Positions 33,959-41,570 of a DNA stretch of 64,000 bases are shown piece by piece. The position numbers were made by a program, and so were the translations under genes. The stretch's first letter is position 1, and each line of letters opens with the position of its first letter. A model generated the notes under the pieces. The model had not been told where the DNA came from. It was given only the letters and a program-made list of their open reading frames with translations, and made no database searches. Source of the DNA: Chromobacterium sinusclupearum (GTDB taxonomy: Bacteria; Pseudomonadota; Gammaproteobacteria; Burkholderiales; Chromobacteriaceae); the NCBI RefSeq assembly GCF_002902845.1, contig NZ_PPTF01000060.1:139278-203277 (forward strand). The letters run 5' to 3'.

Positions 33959-33986
33959 GGGCCGGTTTTCCGGCCCTTATTGTTTT
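33959..33986 (+). terminator. Intrinsic terminator after pheA
   Basis: Perfect 7-bp stem GGGCCGG/CCGGCCC with a TTTT loop, then TTATTGTTTT. It lies 19 bp past the pheA stop and 24 bp before the LOG gene. Confidence 0.85.
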
Positions 33987-34009
33987 GGAAGTTTGGGAAG
34001 AAAAAGAAG

Positions 34010-34591
34010 ATGAAATCGATTTGTTTGTTTTGCGGCTCCAACAAAGGCGCCAGGCCGGAATACGAGGCGGCGGCGCGCGAATTCGGCCGCACATTGGCAG
34101 AGCAGGGCATCACGCTGGTCTACGGCGCGGGCAACGTCGGCTTGATGGGCGTGGCGGCAGATGCCGCGCTGGCCGCGGGCGGCCGCGTGGTGGGAGTGAT
34201 CCCGGAGTTTCTGAAGGCGAAGGAAGTGGCGCATCTGGGGCTGAGCGAGCTGCATGTCACCGAAACCATGCATCAGCGCAAGGCGTTGATGGCTGAGTTG
34301 TCCGACGGTTTCGTCGCTTTGCCGGGCGGATTCGGCACGTTTGACGAATTGTTCGAGATCCTGACCTGGGCGCAGCTGTCGGTGCATGACAAGCCGGTGG
34401 GGATGCTGGATGTCGGCGGTTTCTTCAAGCCGCTGCAGGCGATGGTCGATCGCGCTGTTGAAGAGGGCTTCGTGCCGGCCGGCAACCTGAACCTGTTCCA
34501 GCGCAGCGAAAGCCTGCCGGCGCTGCTGGATTGGATGCGCGAGTATCGTCCGCAGCCGGTGCCCAAGTGGCTGGACCTGAGCAAGACCTGA
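34010..34591 (+). CDS. LOG family (cytokinin riboside 5'-monophosphate phosphoribohydrolase-like) protein
   Basis: A 193-residue Rossmann-type protein. It begins MKSICLFCGSNKG, has GNVGLMGVAADAALAAGG, and the catalytic motif PGGFGTFDELFEI near residue 105, all hallmarks of the LOG/YgdH-type family, which hydrolyses N6-modified or other AMP derivatives to base and ribose 5-phosphate. In bacteria members act in purine handling. The start is the ATG at 34010. Its stop overlaps the next gene's ATG by one base. Confidence 0.92.
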   Translation: MKSICLFCGSNKGARPEYEAAAREFGRTLAEQGITLVYGAGNVGLMGVAADAALAAGGRVVGVIPEFLKAKEVAHLGLSELHVTETMHQRKALMAELSDGFVALPGGFGTFDELFEILTWAQLSVHDKPVGMLDVGGFFKPLQAMVDRAVEEGFVPAGNLNLFQRSESLPALLDWMREYRPQPVPKWLDLSKT

Positions 34592-35205
34592 TGCCAAGGC
34601 CCTCGTCGATGTCGTCCAAATCCGGCATTTGGCCGAGATGTCGGCGCGCCCTGGCCTGGCCGCTGGCCTTGTTGCTGGCGGCCATCATCGTGTTTGAAGA
34701 GTACGCCTGGGACGAATTGGCCGGCGCGGTTGCCTGGTTGGCCAAGTGGCCGCCGCTGTCTGCGCTGGAGCGCCGCATCGCCGCCAGCTCGCCCAAGGTG
34801 GCGTTGGCGCTGTTTTTGGCGCCGGCCCTGGCGCTGTTGCCGGTGAAGCTGGCGGCACTGTTTCTGATCGAGCAGGGGCATGCCCTGCTGGGGCTGGCGG
34901 TGATCCTGCTGGCCAAGCTGGGCGGCACCGCGCTGGTGGCGCGCTTGTTCACGCTGACGCGGCCGGCTTTGATGGAGGTGCCGTGGTTTGTGCGGCTATA
35001 TGATGGTTTTCATCGTTGCCGCGCCTGGGTGTTTGAGCGTCTGCATGCGTCCTTGCCGTGGCGCTGGGCCCGGGTTGCCCTGTTCAAGCTGCGGCAGCGT
35101 CTGTCCCAGCCTTCGGCCTTGTCCAGGCTGGTGCGGCGGGTGGTGCGCAAATGGCGCAATAGAGCGGATGCTGGCGGGCAGCATCATGGTGGAGTGCGGA
35201 AATGA
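34591..35205 (+). CDS. Membrane protein of unknown function
   Basis: A 204-residue protein with three hydrophobic segments (about residues 20-36, 70-90 and 95-117) followed by a basic, Arg/Trp-rich cytoplasmic tail (RWARVALFKLRQRLSQ, then RRVVRKWRNRAD). I do not recognise the family. Its ATG (34591) overlaps the last base of the LOG stop and its stop overlaps the next ATG by 4 bp, so it is a bona fide operon member. Codon use looks like the neighbours. An ATG at 34609 is an alternative start. Confidence 0.8.
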   Translation: MPRPSSMSSKSGIWPRCRRALAWPLALLLAAIIVFEEYAWDELAGAVAWLAKWPPLSALERRIAASSPKVALALFLAPALALLPVKLAALFLIEQGHALLGLAVILLAKLGGTALVARLFTLTRPALMEVPWFVRLYDGFHRCRAWVFERLHASLPWRWARVALFKLRQRLSQPSALSRLVRRVVRKWRNRADAGGQHHGGVRK

Positions 35206-36164
35206 TCATCGTAATGAATGGCTCTGCGACGGATGCCGAGATTGCCGCCGTGGTGGCGCGCATCGAAGCGCAGGGTTTGATGGCGCATCTGTCGCGCGGC
35301 AGCGAGCGTACCGTGATCGGCGCGGTGGGACAGGAGCGCGGTCTGGAGCCGGCCTGGTTCGAATCGATGCCGGGCGTGGCCCGCGCCTTGCGCGTAGTCA
35401 GCGATTACCGCATCGTTTCGCGCGAGGCGCAGCCTGAAGACAGCATTGTGCGCATCGGCGATGTCGCCTTTGGCGGCGGCGCGCCGGCCTGGCTGGGCGG
35501 TTGCGGCCATGACTGGAACCGCGACGCGCTGACCGCCGCCGCGGCCCGGATCAAGGCTGCGGGCGGCCGCTTGTTATTCGCAGGCCGCAGCGGCCATGAC
35601 AACCCATATCGTTACCGTCCCATGGGCGCGGCCGATCTGGAGACCTTGAGCAAGGTGGCGGCGGAGCATGGGCTGGTGGCGGTGGCGGAGCTGCGCGATT
35701 TGCGCTTGCTGGATGTGTATCTGGAATTGCAACTGGGCGGCTTGCTATTGCCGCCGCATTGCCTGCATCAGGTGGAATTGTTGCGAGAAGTCGGCCGCAT
35801 CAACAAACCTGTCATCTTGCAGCGGAATAATCGCGTGAGGCTTGGCGAATGGCTGCTGGCGGCCGAGCACGTGGCGGTGGGCGGCAATCATAGAATCATC
35901 CTGTGTGACTGCGGGAGCGAGGGAGAGGCGGCGGGCCTGGATGTGGGCGAGTTGGCCTGCTTGCGGCGCGAAACGCATCTGCCCGTGATGGTGGCGCCCG
36001 TAGCGGCGGGCGGCGCGAGCTTGGCACCGGTTTTGGCCGCTTCGGCGCTGCTTGCCGGCGCATGCGGCGTGTTGATGGAAATGGATGCGGCCGAAGCGTT
36101 GAGCTTGGAAGCATTGCTTGCGGGAATGGGGATGGCGGCTTCACTGGGTCATGGGCATGGCTGA
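35202..36164 (+). CDS. Degenerate DAHP synthase-like protein, probably non-catalytic
   Basis: A 320-residue protein with the architecture of type I-beta DAHP synthase: an N-terminal ferredoxin-like regulatory domain (residues 1-70, MIIVMNGSATDAE and HLSRGSERTVIGAVGQ) and a TIM barrel. The barrel keeps EWLLAAEHVAVGGN and a Cys at residue 101 where AGPC should be. But the KPRTSPYSFQG loop has become AGRSGHDNPYRYRP, LKRGM has become LQRNN, DPSH has become APVA, and IEVH has become MEMD. Metal and phosphoenolpyruvate ligands are therefore lost. Chorismate synthesis is unlikely; a regulatory or ligand-binding role is possible. It overlaps the preceding gene by 4 bp and the next by 8. Confidence 0.78.
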   Translation: MIIVMNGSATDAEIAAVVARIEAQGLMAHLSRGSERTVIGAVGQERGLEPAWFESMPGVARALRVVSDYRIVSREAQPEDSIVRIGDVAFGGGAPAWLGGCGHDWNRDALTAAAARIKAAGGRLLFAGRSGHDNPYRYRPMGAADLETLSKVAAEHGLVAVAELRDLRLLDVYLELQLGGLLLPPHCLHQVELLREVGRINKPVILQRNNRVRLGEWLLAAEHVAVGGNHRIILCDCGSEGEAAGLDVGELACLRRETHLPVMVAPVAAGGASLAPVLAASALLAGACGVLMEMDAAEALSLEALLAGMGMAASLGHGHG

Positions 36165-36741
36165 GCCTGTGGAAGGGCTGCTGCTGGATATCGCGGCTTG
36201 CCGGCACTGCGAGGCGCATTTGCCGCACGGGCCGCGCCCGGTGCTGCGGGCTGCGCCGAATTCCCGCATTCTGCTTGCGGGGCAGGCGCCGGGGCGCAAG
36301 GTCCATGAAAGCGGCATTCCCTGGCAGGATGCGAGCGGCGAGCGTTTGCGTGATTGGTTGGGTGTGGATGCGGCGCAGTTCTATGATGCAAGCTGCTTCG
36401 CCATTGTGCCGATGGGTTTTTGCTACCCCGGCGCCGGGCGCAGCGGCGATCTGCCGCCCAGGCCGGAGTGCAGGGCGCTGTGGCATCCGCGGCTCTTGCC
36501 TTTGCTGCGCGATGTCAGGCTGGTGCTGGCCGTGGGCGAGTATGCCCAGGCTTATCATCTGCCGCAGCGCAAGAAAACGCTGACCGAGACGGTGGCAGCC
36601 TGGCGCGAATACTGGCCTGCCGTTGTGCCGCTGCCGCACCCCAGTCCGCGCAATCAGTTGTGGCTACGGAGAAATCCCTGGTTTGAGAGCGAGTTGCTGC
36701 CGGCGTTGCGGATTTTGGTGAGAGAGACGTTGGCTGGATAG
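36157..36741 (+). CDS. Uracil-DNA glycosylase family protein
   Basis: A 194-residue member of the UDG superfamily. Two ATGs (36151 and 36157) are close; the second lies inside the overlap with the preceding stop. Features are RILLAGQAPGRKVHESGIPW near 40-60, with the GQAPG loop, the FYDASCFAIVPMGFCYPG catalytic segment, and HPSPRN near 165, the HPS motif that inserts into DNA. An N-terminal ACRHCEAHLP could hold two ligands of an iron-sulfur site as in family 4/5 UDG, but the other two Cys are not obvious. It removes uracil or a related base; substrate range is not known. Confidence 0.85.
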   Translation: MAEPVEGLLLDIAACRHCEAHLPHGPRPVLRAAPNSRILLAGQAPGRKVHESGIPWQDASGERLRDWLGVDAAQFYDASCFAIVPMGFCYPGAGRSGDLPPRPECRALWHPRLLPLLRDVRLVLAVGEYAQAYHLPQRKKTLTETVAAWREYWPAVVPLPHPSPRNQLWLRRNPWFESELLPALRILVRETLAG

Positions 36742-36842
36742 GCCGGCTGCGCCGGGCGCTATGAGCAAAAACTCTAAAAATGTGGATTTTCCGTTTTTTG
36801 CGGGTGATAATCCGCCCCAGCACTTAGGGGAGAGCCGTCAAA

Positions 36843-38111
36843 ATGAAGTGTGTTGATGATTTTCGCCTGCAGCTGGGCAACAAGCAACTGGTGCCGATCA
36901 TGATCGGCGGCATGGGGGTGGACATTTCCACTGCCCGGTTGGCGTTGGAAGCTGCCAGGCTTGGTGGCGTCGGCCATATATCCGACGCGATGGTGCCGAC
37001 GGTGACGGATCGCCGTTTCGACACCAAGTTCGTCAAGACCAAGCTGGCGAAGTACAAATTCAATGTGGACAACCCGGATAAGTCGGTTGTCCAGTTTGAT
37101 CTGGGCGTGCTGGAAGAGGCCACGCGGCTTCACGTCGGCAACGCCATGCAGCAGAAGCAGGGCGATGGCCTGGTCTTCATCAATTGCATGGAAAAGCTGA
37201 CCATGAACGCGCCCAAGGAAACGCTGCGGGTACGCATGCGCGCCGCCTTGGATGCCGGCATCGACGGCATCACGCTGGCGGCCGGCCTGCACCTGGGTTC
37301 GTTCGCGCTGATCGAGGATCATCCGCGTTTTCGCGATGCCAAGCTCGGCATCATCGTGTCCTCGCTGCGCGCCCTGCAGTTGTTCCTGAAAAAGAACGGC
37401 CGTTGCGGCCGGATGCCGGATTATGTGGTGGTGGAAGGGCCGTTGGCCGGCGGCCACCTCGGTTTCGGCATGGACTGGGCCGAGTACGATCTGGCAAGCA
37501 TCTTTACTGAAATCCGCGACTGGTTGAAAGCCGAACAGCTGGATATCCCGCTGATTCCGGCCGGCGGCATTTTCACTGGCAGCGACGCTGCGGGTTTCTT
37601 GGAAGCCGGCGCCGGCGCGGTGCAAGTGGCGACCCGTTTCACGGTGACGCGCGAATGCGGCTTGCCGGAGAAGGTGCAGCAGGAGTATTTCAAGGCCGAC
37701 GAAGACGATATCGAGGTCAATCAGCTGTCCCCCACCGGTTATCCGATGCGGATGATCAAGGGCTGTCCGGCGATTGGCGACAGCATCCGGCCCAATTGCG
37801 AGGCTTACGGCTATCTACTGGATGCGAAGGGCAGCTGCTCCTATATCGAGGCTTACCATAAAGCGCATGAGGCCCATCCGGGCGAGCGCCGCGTGCCCGT
37901 TTGGGAGAAAACCTGCCTGTGCACCCATATGCGCAATTTCGATTGCTGGACCTGCGGCCACTATGCGTATCGTCTGAAGGACACAACGCATCGTTTGGCG
38001 GACGGCAGCTACCAGTTGCTCAGCGCGGAACATGTGTTCCACGATTACCAATACAGCACGGACCATAAGATTGCGCTGCCTAAGCGCGAGGTATGCCTGT
38101 TGGCCGGTTGA
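36843..38111 (+). CDS. Nitronate monooxygenase/NAD(P)H-dependent flavin oxidoreductase family
   Basis: A 422-residue FMN enzyme of the 2-nitropropane dioxygenase-like family. The barrel shows PIMIGGMGVDIS, PDYVVVEGPLAGGHLGFG near residue 200, IPAGGIFTGSDAAGFLEAGAGAVQVATRF near 245-273 and an FMN-phosphate region. The C-terminus is longer than in typical nitronate monooxygenases and carries a Cys cluster, CLCTHMRNFDCWTCGHY, preceded by GCPAIGDSIRPNC. The spacing suggests a metal or Fe-S site, so an oxidoreductase with an added centre is possible. The ATG at 36843 lies after AGCCGTCAAA, a weak site. Confidence 0.85.
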   Translation: MKCVDDFRLQLGNKQLVPIMIGGMGVDISTARLALEAARLGGVGHISDAMVPTVTDRRFDTKFVKTKLAKYKFNVDNPDKSVVQFDLGVLEEATRLHVGNAMQQKQGDGLVFINCMEKLTMNAPKETLRVRMRAALDAGIDGITLAAGLHLGSFALIEDHPRFRDAKLGIIVSSLRALQLFLKKNGRCGRMPDYVVVEGPLAGGHLGFGMDWAEYDLASIFTEIRDWLKAEQLDIPLIPAGGIFTGSDAAGFLEAGAGAVQVATRFTVTRECGLPEKVQQEYFKADEDDIEVNQLSPTGYPMRMIKGCPAIGDSIRPNCEAYGYLLDAKGSCSYIEAYHKAHEAHPGERRVPVWEKTCLCTHMRNFDCWTCGHYAYRLKDTTHRLADGSYQLLSAEHVFHDYQYSTDHKIALPKREVCLLAG

Positions 38112-38131
38112 GCCTTAGTGCATGCAGTCAG

Positions 38132-38168
38132 AACGGCATTCGCTTCCATGCAAGCGGGTGCCGTTTTT
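38132..38168 (+). terminator. Intrinsic terminator after the flavin oxidoreductase gene
   Basis: AACGGCA (38132-38138) pairs with TGCCGTT (38159-38165), with an inner CGCTT/AAGCG stem, followed by a T run to 38168. The rest of the 355-bp gap to folE, 38169-38466, shows no gene; it is expected to contain the folE promoter. Confidence 0.85.
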
Positions 38169-38466
38169 CTTTGGCATGCCGCATGCGGCGCGGCAAGGAT
38201 TGTTCATGCCAAATCATTTTGTTGATGTTCGCGGTCTACTTATATAGCATTGACGCTTTGAGCGAGTTGCCCGGGAGAAAGCCGCTGGCATCGCCGTGGA
38301 TGCGGGTTGCGGATGGCGAGGTTTGCATGCCGCCATCAGCTGCACTACCATCGGCTCACTATGCCACGCTGGCTATGAAGAATTCAGGCCCGATGCTATC
38401 TTCCGCCATGGGTGATTGGTGTATATTCGAAATGATTTCCATTTTCTTGCGAACTAATAATCAACA

Positions 38467-39165
38467 ATGAGCAAAACCGACAAGCAGAACCAGCCGGAAT
38501 CCGTTTCCCAAAAGATTCGCTACCGTTTGCAAGAGGCCGGCGCGCGTTTCCATGCTAACGATAATATCGCCGACTACATCGAGGACGGCGAGCTCGATGC
38601 GCTGCAAGACGAAGTCCAGGCTAAATTGAAAACAGTGCTGGAGAGCCTGGTCATTGACATCGAGCATGATCACAACACGCATGAGACGGCCAAGCGCGTG
38701 GCCAAGATGTTTGTGCGCGAAGTGTTCCGCGGTCGTTATGTGCCGATGCCGCCCAGCACCGAGTTCCCCAATGTGGAACGTTTGAACGAATTGATGATCG
38801 TTGGGCCGGTGACCGTGCGCAGCGCCTGCTCCCATCATCTGTGCCCCATCATCGGCCGGGTGTGGGTGGGGGTGATGCCCAACGAGAATTCCAATCTGAT
38901 CGGTTTGTCGAAATACGCCAGGCTGATCGAGTGGGTGATGTCCCGCCCGCAAATACAGGAAGAGGCGGTGTCGCAAATCGCCGACCTGCTGATGCGCAAG
39001 CTGCAGCCTAATGGCCTGGCCATCGTGATGGAGGCCGACCACTTCTGCATGCACTGGCGCGGCGTGAAGGACAGCAATAGCAAAATGACCAACAGCGTGA
39101 TGCGAGGATCGTTCCTGACGGATGCCACGCTGCGTCGGGAATTCCTGTCGCTGATGCATAAATGA
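38467..39165 (+). CDS. folE: GTP cyclohydrolase I
   Basis: A 232-residue enzyme converting GTP to dihydroneopterin triphosphate, the first step of folate and tetrahydropterin synthesis. The zinc and catalytic residues are in CSHHLCPIIGRVWVG (residues 121-135) and FCMHWRGV near 196; QPNGLAIVMEADHFC is the GTP-binding region. The first 60 residues form a longer N-terminal arm than in E. coli. No clear Shine-Dalgarno precedes the ATG at 38467, so the exact start is less certain than the identity. It precedes a BLUF gene by 15 bp. Confidence 0.95.
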   Translation: MSKTDKQNQPESVSQKIRYRLQEAGARFHANDNIADYIEDGELDALQDEVQAKLKTVLESLVIDIEHDHNTHETAKRVAKMFVREVFRGRYVPMPPSTEFPNVERLNELMIVGPVTVRSACSHHLCPIIGRVWVGVMPNENSNLIGLSKYARLIEWVMSRPQIQEEAVSQIADLLMRKLQPNGLAIVMEADHFCMHWRGVKDSNSKMTNSVMRGSFLTDATLRREFLSLMHK

Positions 39166-39180
39166 TCGAGGAGCATGGCC

Positions 39181-39603
39181 ATGCTGGTTCGCCTGATTTA
39201 CTGCAGCCGGGCGCAACAACCGATAGAACAGGCGCTGGTGGACGATATTCTGCTGGCGGCGCGCAAGTATAATCCGCCGTTGGGCATTACCGGCCTCCTG
39301 TGTTACAGCAAGGATGTGTTCGTGCAGGTGCTGGAGGGCAGCAGGGTCCATGTCAGCCGTCTGTATCTGAAGCTGGCGCGAGATGCTCGCCATCATTCGC
39401 TGACCTTGTTGTCGTTCTCGGAAATCGAGCAGCGCAAATTCGCCAACTGGAGCATGGCCGAGGTGGCGCTGGATCAGTTGAACGCCTCCATCCTGCTGCG
39501 CCACTCGTCCTTGCCCGTGCTGGACCCGTTCATCATGCCGGGCGCCAGCGTCGAACGCCTGCTGGAGGATCTGGCCGAATCCGGCACGATTCAGTACCGC
39601 TAG
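39181..39603 (+). CDS. BLUF-domain blue-light photoreceptor (short)
   Basis: A 140-residue stand-alone BLUF protein that binds FAD. The photocycle residues are all present: Tyr7 (LIYCS), Asn31 (ARKYNPPLGITG), Gln49 (FVQVLEG), Trp90 and Met92 (FANWSMAEV). After the BLUF core a 45-residue tail, including VERLLEDLAESG, forms helices typical of the short YcgF/PixD-like class. No output domain is fused. The first ATG (39175) sits only 1 nt after GAGGAG, so the second ATG (39181), spaced 7 nt, is used. It follows folE directly and is probably cotranscribed; a light link to pterin supply is speculation. Confidence 0.92.
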   Translation: MLVRLIYCSRAQQPIEQALVDDILLAARKYNPPLGITGLLCYSKDVFVQVLEGSRVHVSRLYLKLARDARHHSLTLLSFSEIEQRKFANWSMAEVALDQLNASILLRHSSLPVLDPFIMPGASVERLLEDLAESGTIQYR

Positions 39604-39646
39604 CAGTGGTTGGCGGTGTTCTTATATTTTTCCCGATGAAGGAGTT

Positions 39647-40051
39647 ATGTTGCTGAACCGCATTGTTCCCGCTCTGGCGCTGCTGGCGCTCGCCGCATCG
39701 GCCCAGGCCGCTGCTACGCAGACCTTGCCGTCTGGCGTCACGGTCGAAATCCTGACCCAGGGCAAGGGTGTCAAACCTAAGCCAACCGATACCGTCAAGG
39801 TCAACTACCGCGGCACATTCAAGGATGGACGCGAGTTCGACAGCTCGTACAAGAATGGCGGCCCGATCAGCTTTCCCTTGAATCGCGTGATTCCGTGCTG
39901 GACGCAGGGCGTCAGCGCGCTGAGCGTGGGCAGCAAGGCCAAGCTGTTCTGCCCCGCCGCCACCGCCTATGGCAGCCGCGGCGCGCCCGGCGCGATTCCG
40001 CCGAACACCGATCTGTACTTCGAGGTGGAGTTGCTGGATATCCAGAAATAA
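39647..40051 (+). CDS. Periplasmic FKBP-type peptidyl-prolyl isomerase
   Basis: A 134-residue FKBP with an N-terminal signal peptide (residues 1-21, ending SAQA). The FKBP core shows VKVNYRGTFKDGREFDSSYKNGGPISFPLNRVIPCWTQGVSALSVGSKAKLFCP, including the conserved Asp, Phe and Trp of the active pocket, and AYGSRGAPGAIPPNTDLYFEVELLDI at the end. A single FKBP domain without an SlyD insert or N-terminal dimerisation region means a small Mip-unrelated chaperone. AAGGAG precedes the ATG by only two bases; a TTG three bases later is an alternative. It is transcribed alone and ends at a bidirectional terminator. Confidence 0.93.
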   Translation: MLLNRIVPALALLALAASAQAAATQTLPSGVTVEILTQGKGVKPKPTDTVKVNYRGTFKDGREFDSSYKNGGPISFPLNRVIPCWTQGVSALSVGSKAKLFCPAATAYGSRGAPGAIPPNTDLYFEVELLDIQK

Positions 40052-40069
40052 TCGCGGAGCGATCCAGGC

Positions 40070-40105
40070 AATGAAACAGGCCCGCTGCTGCGGGCCTGTT
40101 TCATT
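40070..40105. terminator. Bidirectional terminator between the FKBP gene and msrC
   Basis: AATGAAACAGGCCCG (40070-40084) pairs perfectly with CGGGCCTGTTTCATT (40091-40105) around a 6-nt loop. The A/T ends give T-rich tails both ways, so it can stop both convergent genes. Confidence 0.9.
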
Positions 40106-40119
40106 GTCGCGGGAGGGAG

Positions 40120-40608
40120 TCAGGCCGGGAACAGCGCGCCCAACGGCGCGACGATGCGCTCCAGGTAGTCGGCATCGATCTGATCGAAACTGGCCAACTG
40201 GTCGGAGTCGATATCCAGCACCGCCACCACTTTGCCGGAGGCGTCGCGAACGGGCACCACCACTTCGGAGCGCGCGCTGGATGAGCAGGCGATATGGCCG
40301 GGGAAGGCGTCCACGTCCTCCACCAGCAGCGTGCGGTTCTGCGCCCAGGCGCTGCCGCAAACGCCGCGGCCATGGGGGATTCTGGTGCAGGCGATCGGTC
40401 CCTGGAAGGGGCCGAGAACCAATTGCTCGCCCTTGACCAGATAGAAGCCGGTCCATAGCCAGCCAAAAGTCATGGCCAGGGCGGAGGAGAGGTTGGCCAG
40501 CGCGGCGATGACGTCGGTTTCGCCATCAATCAGGGCGTGCGCCTGCGGCAGCAGCGTCCGGTACTTGTCTTCCTTGCTGCCGCCTTCGATGATCAGATTT
40601 TCTGCCAT
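40120..40608 (-). CDS. msrC: Free methionine-(R)-sulfoxide reductase (GAF-type)
   Basis: A 162-residue GAF-fold enzyme that reduces free methionine R-sulfoxide. It has the family pattern WTGFYLVKGEQLVLGPFQGPIACTRIPHGRGVCGSAW with two of the catalytic Cys, GHIACSSSARSEVVVPV with the third, and a final VLDIDSDQLASFDQID. These are the three Cys arranged as in fRMsr proteins. Together with msrA at the start of the window it covers both methionine sulfoxide repair routes; they are unlinked. Confidence 0.94.
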   Translation of the reverse strand: MAENLIIEGGSKEDKYRTLLPQAHALIDGETDVIAALANLSSALAMTFGWLWTGFYLVKGEQLVLGPFQGPIACTRIPHGRGVCGSAWAQNRTLLVEDVDAFPGHIACSSSARSEVVVPVRDASGKVVAVLDIDSDQLASFDQIDADYLERIVAPLGALFPA

Positions 40609-40659
40609 GGGTATTGCGTATTCGGGTTGGGGGAGGCGATAGCATACACGGGTTGGTCA

Positions 40660-40691
40660 AAAAGAAAACGCCGCCCGGGGCAGGGCGGCGT
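40660..40691 (-). terminator. Intrinsic terminator after phaB
   Basis: Perfect 9-bp stem ACGCCGCCC/GGGCGGCGT with a 6-nt loop; reading leftward it is followed by TTTTCTTT. It lies 25 bp past the phaB stop. Confidence 0.88.
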
Positions 40692-40716
40692 GTCAGTGTG
40701 CGGAGCCTTGGCGGGC

Positions 40717-41457
40717 TTACATCATGTGTTGGCCGCCGTTCATCGCGATATTGCTGCCGGTGATGAAGCCGGCGTGTTCGGAGCTGAGGAAGCCGACCAG
40801 CGCGGCGATCTCTTCCGGCTTGCCGAGGCGGCCGACCGGAATTTGCGCGATGATCTTGTTGCGCACGTCTTCCGGCACCGCCATGACCATTTCGGTGGCG
40901 ATGTAGCCCGGGGAGATGGTGTTGACCGTCACGCCCTTCTTGGCGACTTCCTGCGCCAGGGCCATGGTGAAGCCGTGCATGCCGGCCTTGGCCGCGGAGT
41001 AGTTGGTCTGGCCAAACTGGCCTTTCTGGCCATTGATGGACGAGATATTGATGATGCGGCCGAAACCGGCTTCCAGCATGCCGTCCAGCACTGGCTTAGT
41101 CATGTTGAACACCGAATCCAGATTGGTGCGGATGACGGCGTCCCAGTCGTCCTTGGTCTGCTTCTTGAAGCTGGCGTCGCGGGTGATGCCGGCATTGTTG
41201 ACCAGAATGGAAACCGGGCCGAGATCCTTGACGATGCGCGCCACCATGGACTGGCAGGCGGCGAAGTCGGCAACGTCGCACTGGTAGCAGTGGATGTCGG
41301 TGAAGCCCAGGCCTTTCATGTCGGCCAGCCAGGCTTGTTCACGGCCTGATTTGCTATAGGTGGTGACAACGGTGTGGCCGGTTTCGGCCAGAGTTTTGCA
41401 AATGGCGGTTCCGATACCGCCCATGCCGCCGGTGACTAGCGCGATTTTTTTCGTCAT
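40717..41457 (-). CDS. phaB: Acetoacetyl-CoA reductase
   Basis: A 246-residue NADPH-dependent short-chain dehydrogenase that reduces acetoacetyl-CoA to (R)-3-hydroxybutyryl-CoA for polyhydroxyalkanoate synthesis. It shows the nucleotide motif TGGMGGIGTAI, NNAG at 89, catalytic Ser in INISSINGQKGQFGQTNYSAAKAG with the Tyr and Lys, and PGYIATEMV. The Q in SSINGQKGQFGQTNYSA is characteristic of PhaB as opposed to FabG. The ATG at 41457 is well placed after AGGAGCC. No phaC or phaA lies adjacent, so the operon is split. Confidence 0.93.
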   Translation of the reverse strand: MTKKIALVTGGMGGIGTAICKTLAETGHTVVTTYSKSGREQAWLADMKGLGFTDIHCYQCDVADFAACQSMVARIVKDLGPVSILVNNAGITRDASFKKQTKDDWDAVIRTNLDSVFNMTKPVLDGMLEAGFGRIINISSINGQKGQFGQTNYSAAKAGMHGFTMALAQEVAKKGVTVNTISPGYIATEMVMAVPEDVRNKIIAQIPVGRLGKPEEIAALVGFLSSEHAGFITGSNIAMNGGQHMM

Positions 41458-41570
41458 GATGCTGGCTCCTCTTTTGGTGTTGAGTTTATGCTTTCGTAAT
41501 ACTGAACCCCTTTTCTTACAGAATATTTAGCGCGATATAAAAAGTAAATAAGAAGTGTGTGCTTGCTTAT

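Noticed and set aside
38093..38470. Rightward 125-codon frame before folE
   Set aside because: It overlaps the terminator hairpin and the end of the previous gene and has no site; not a gene.
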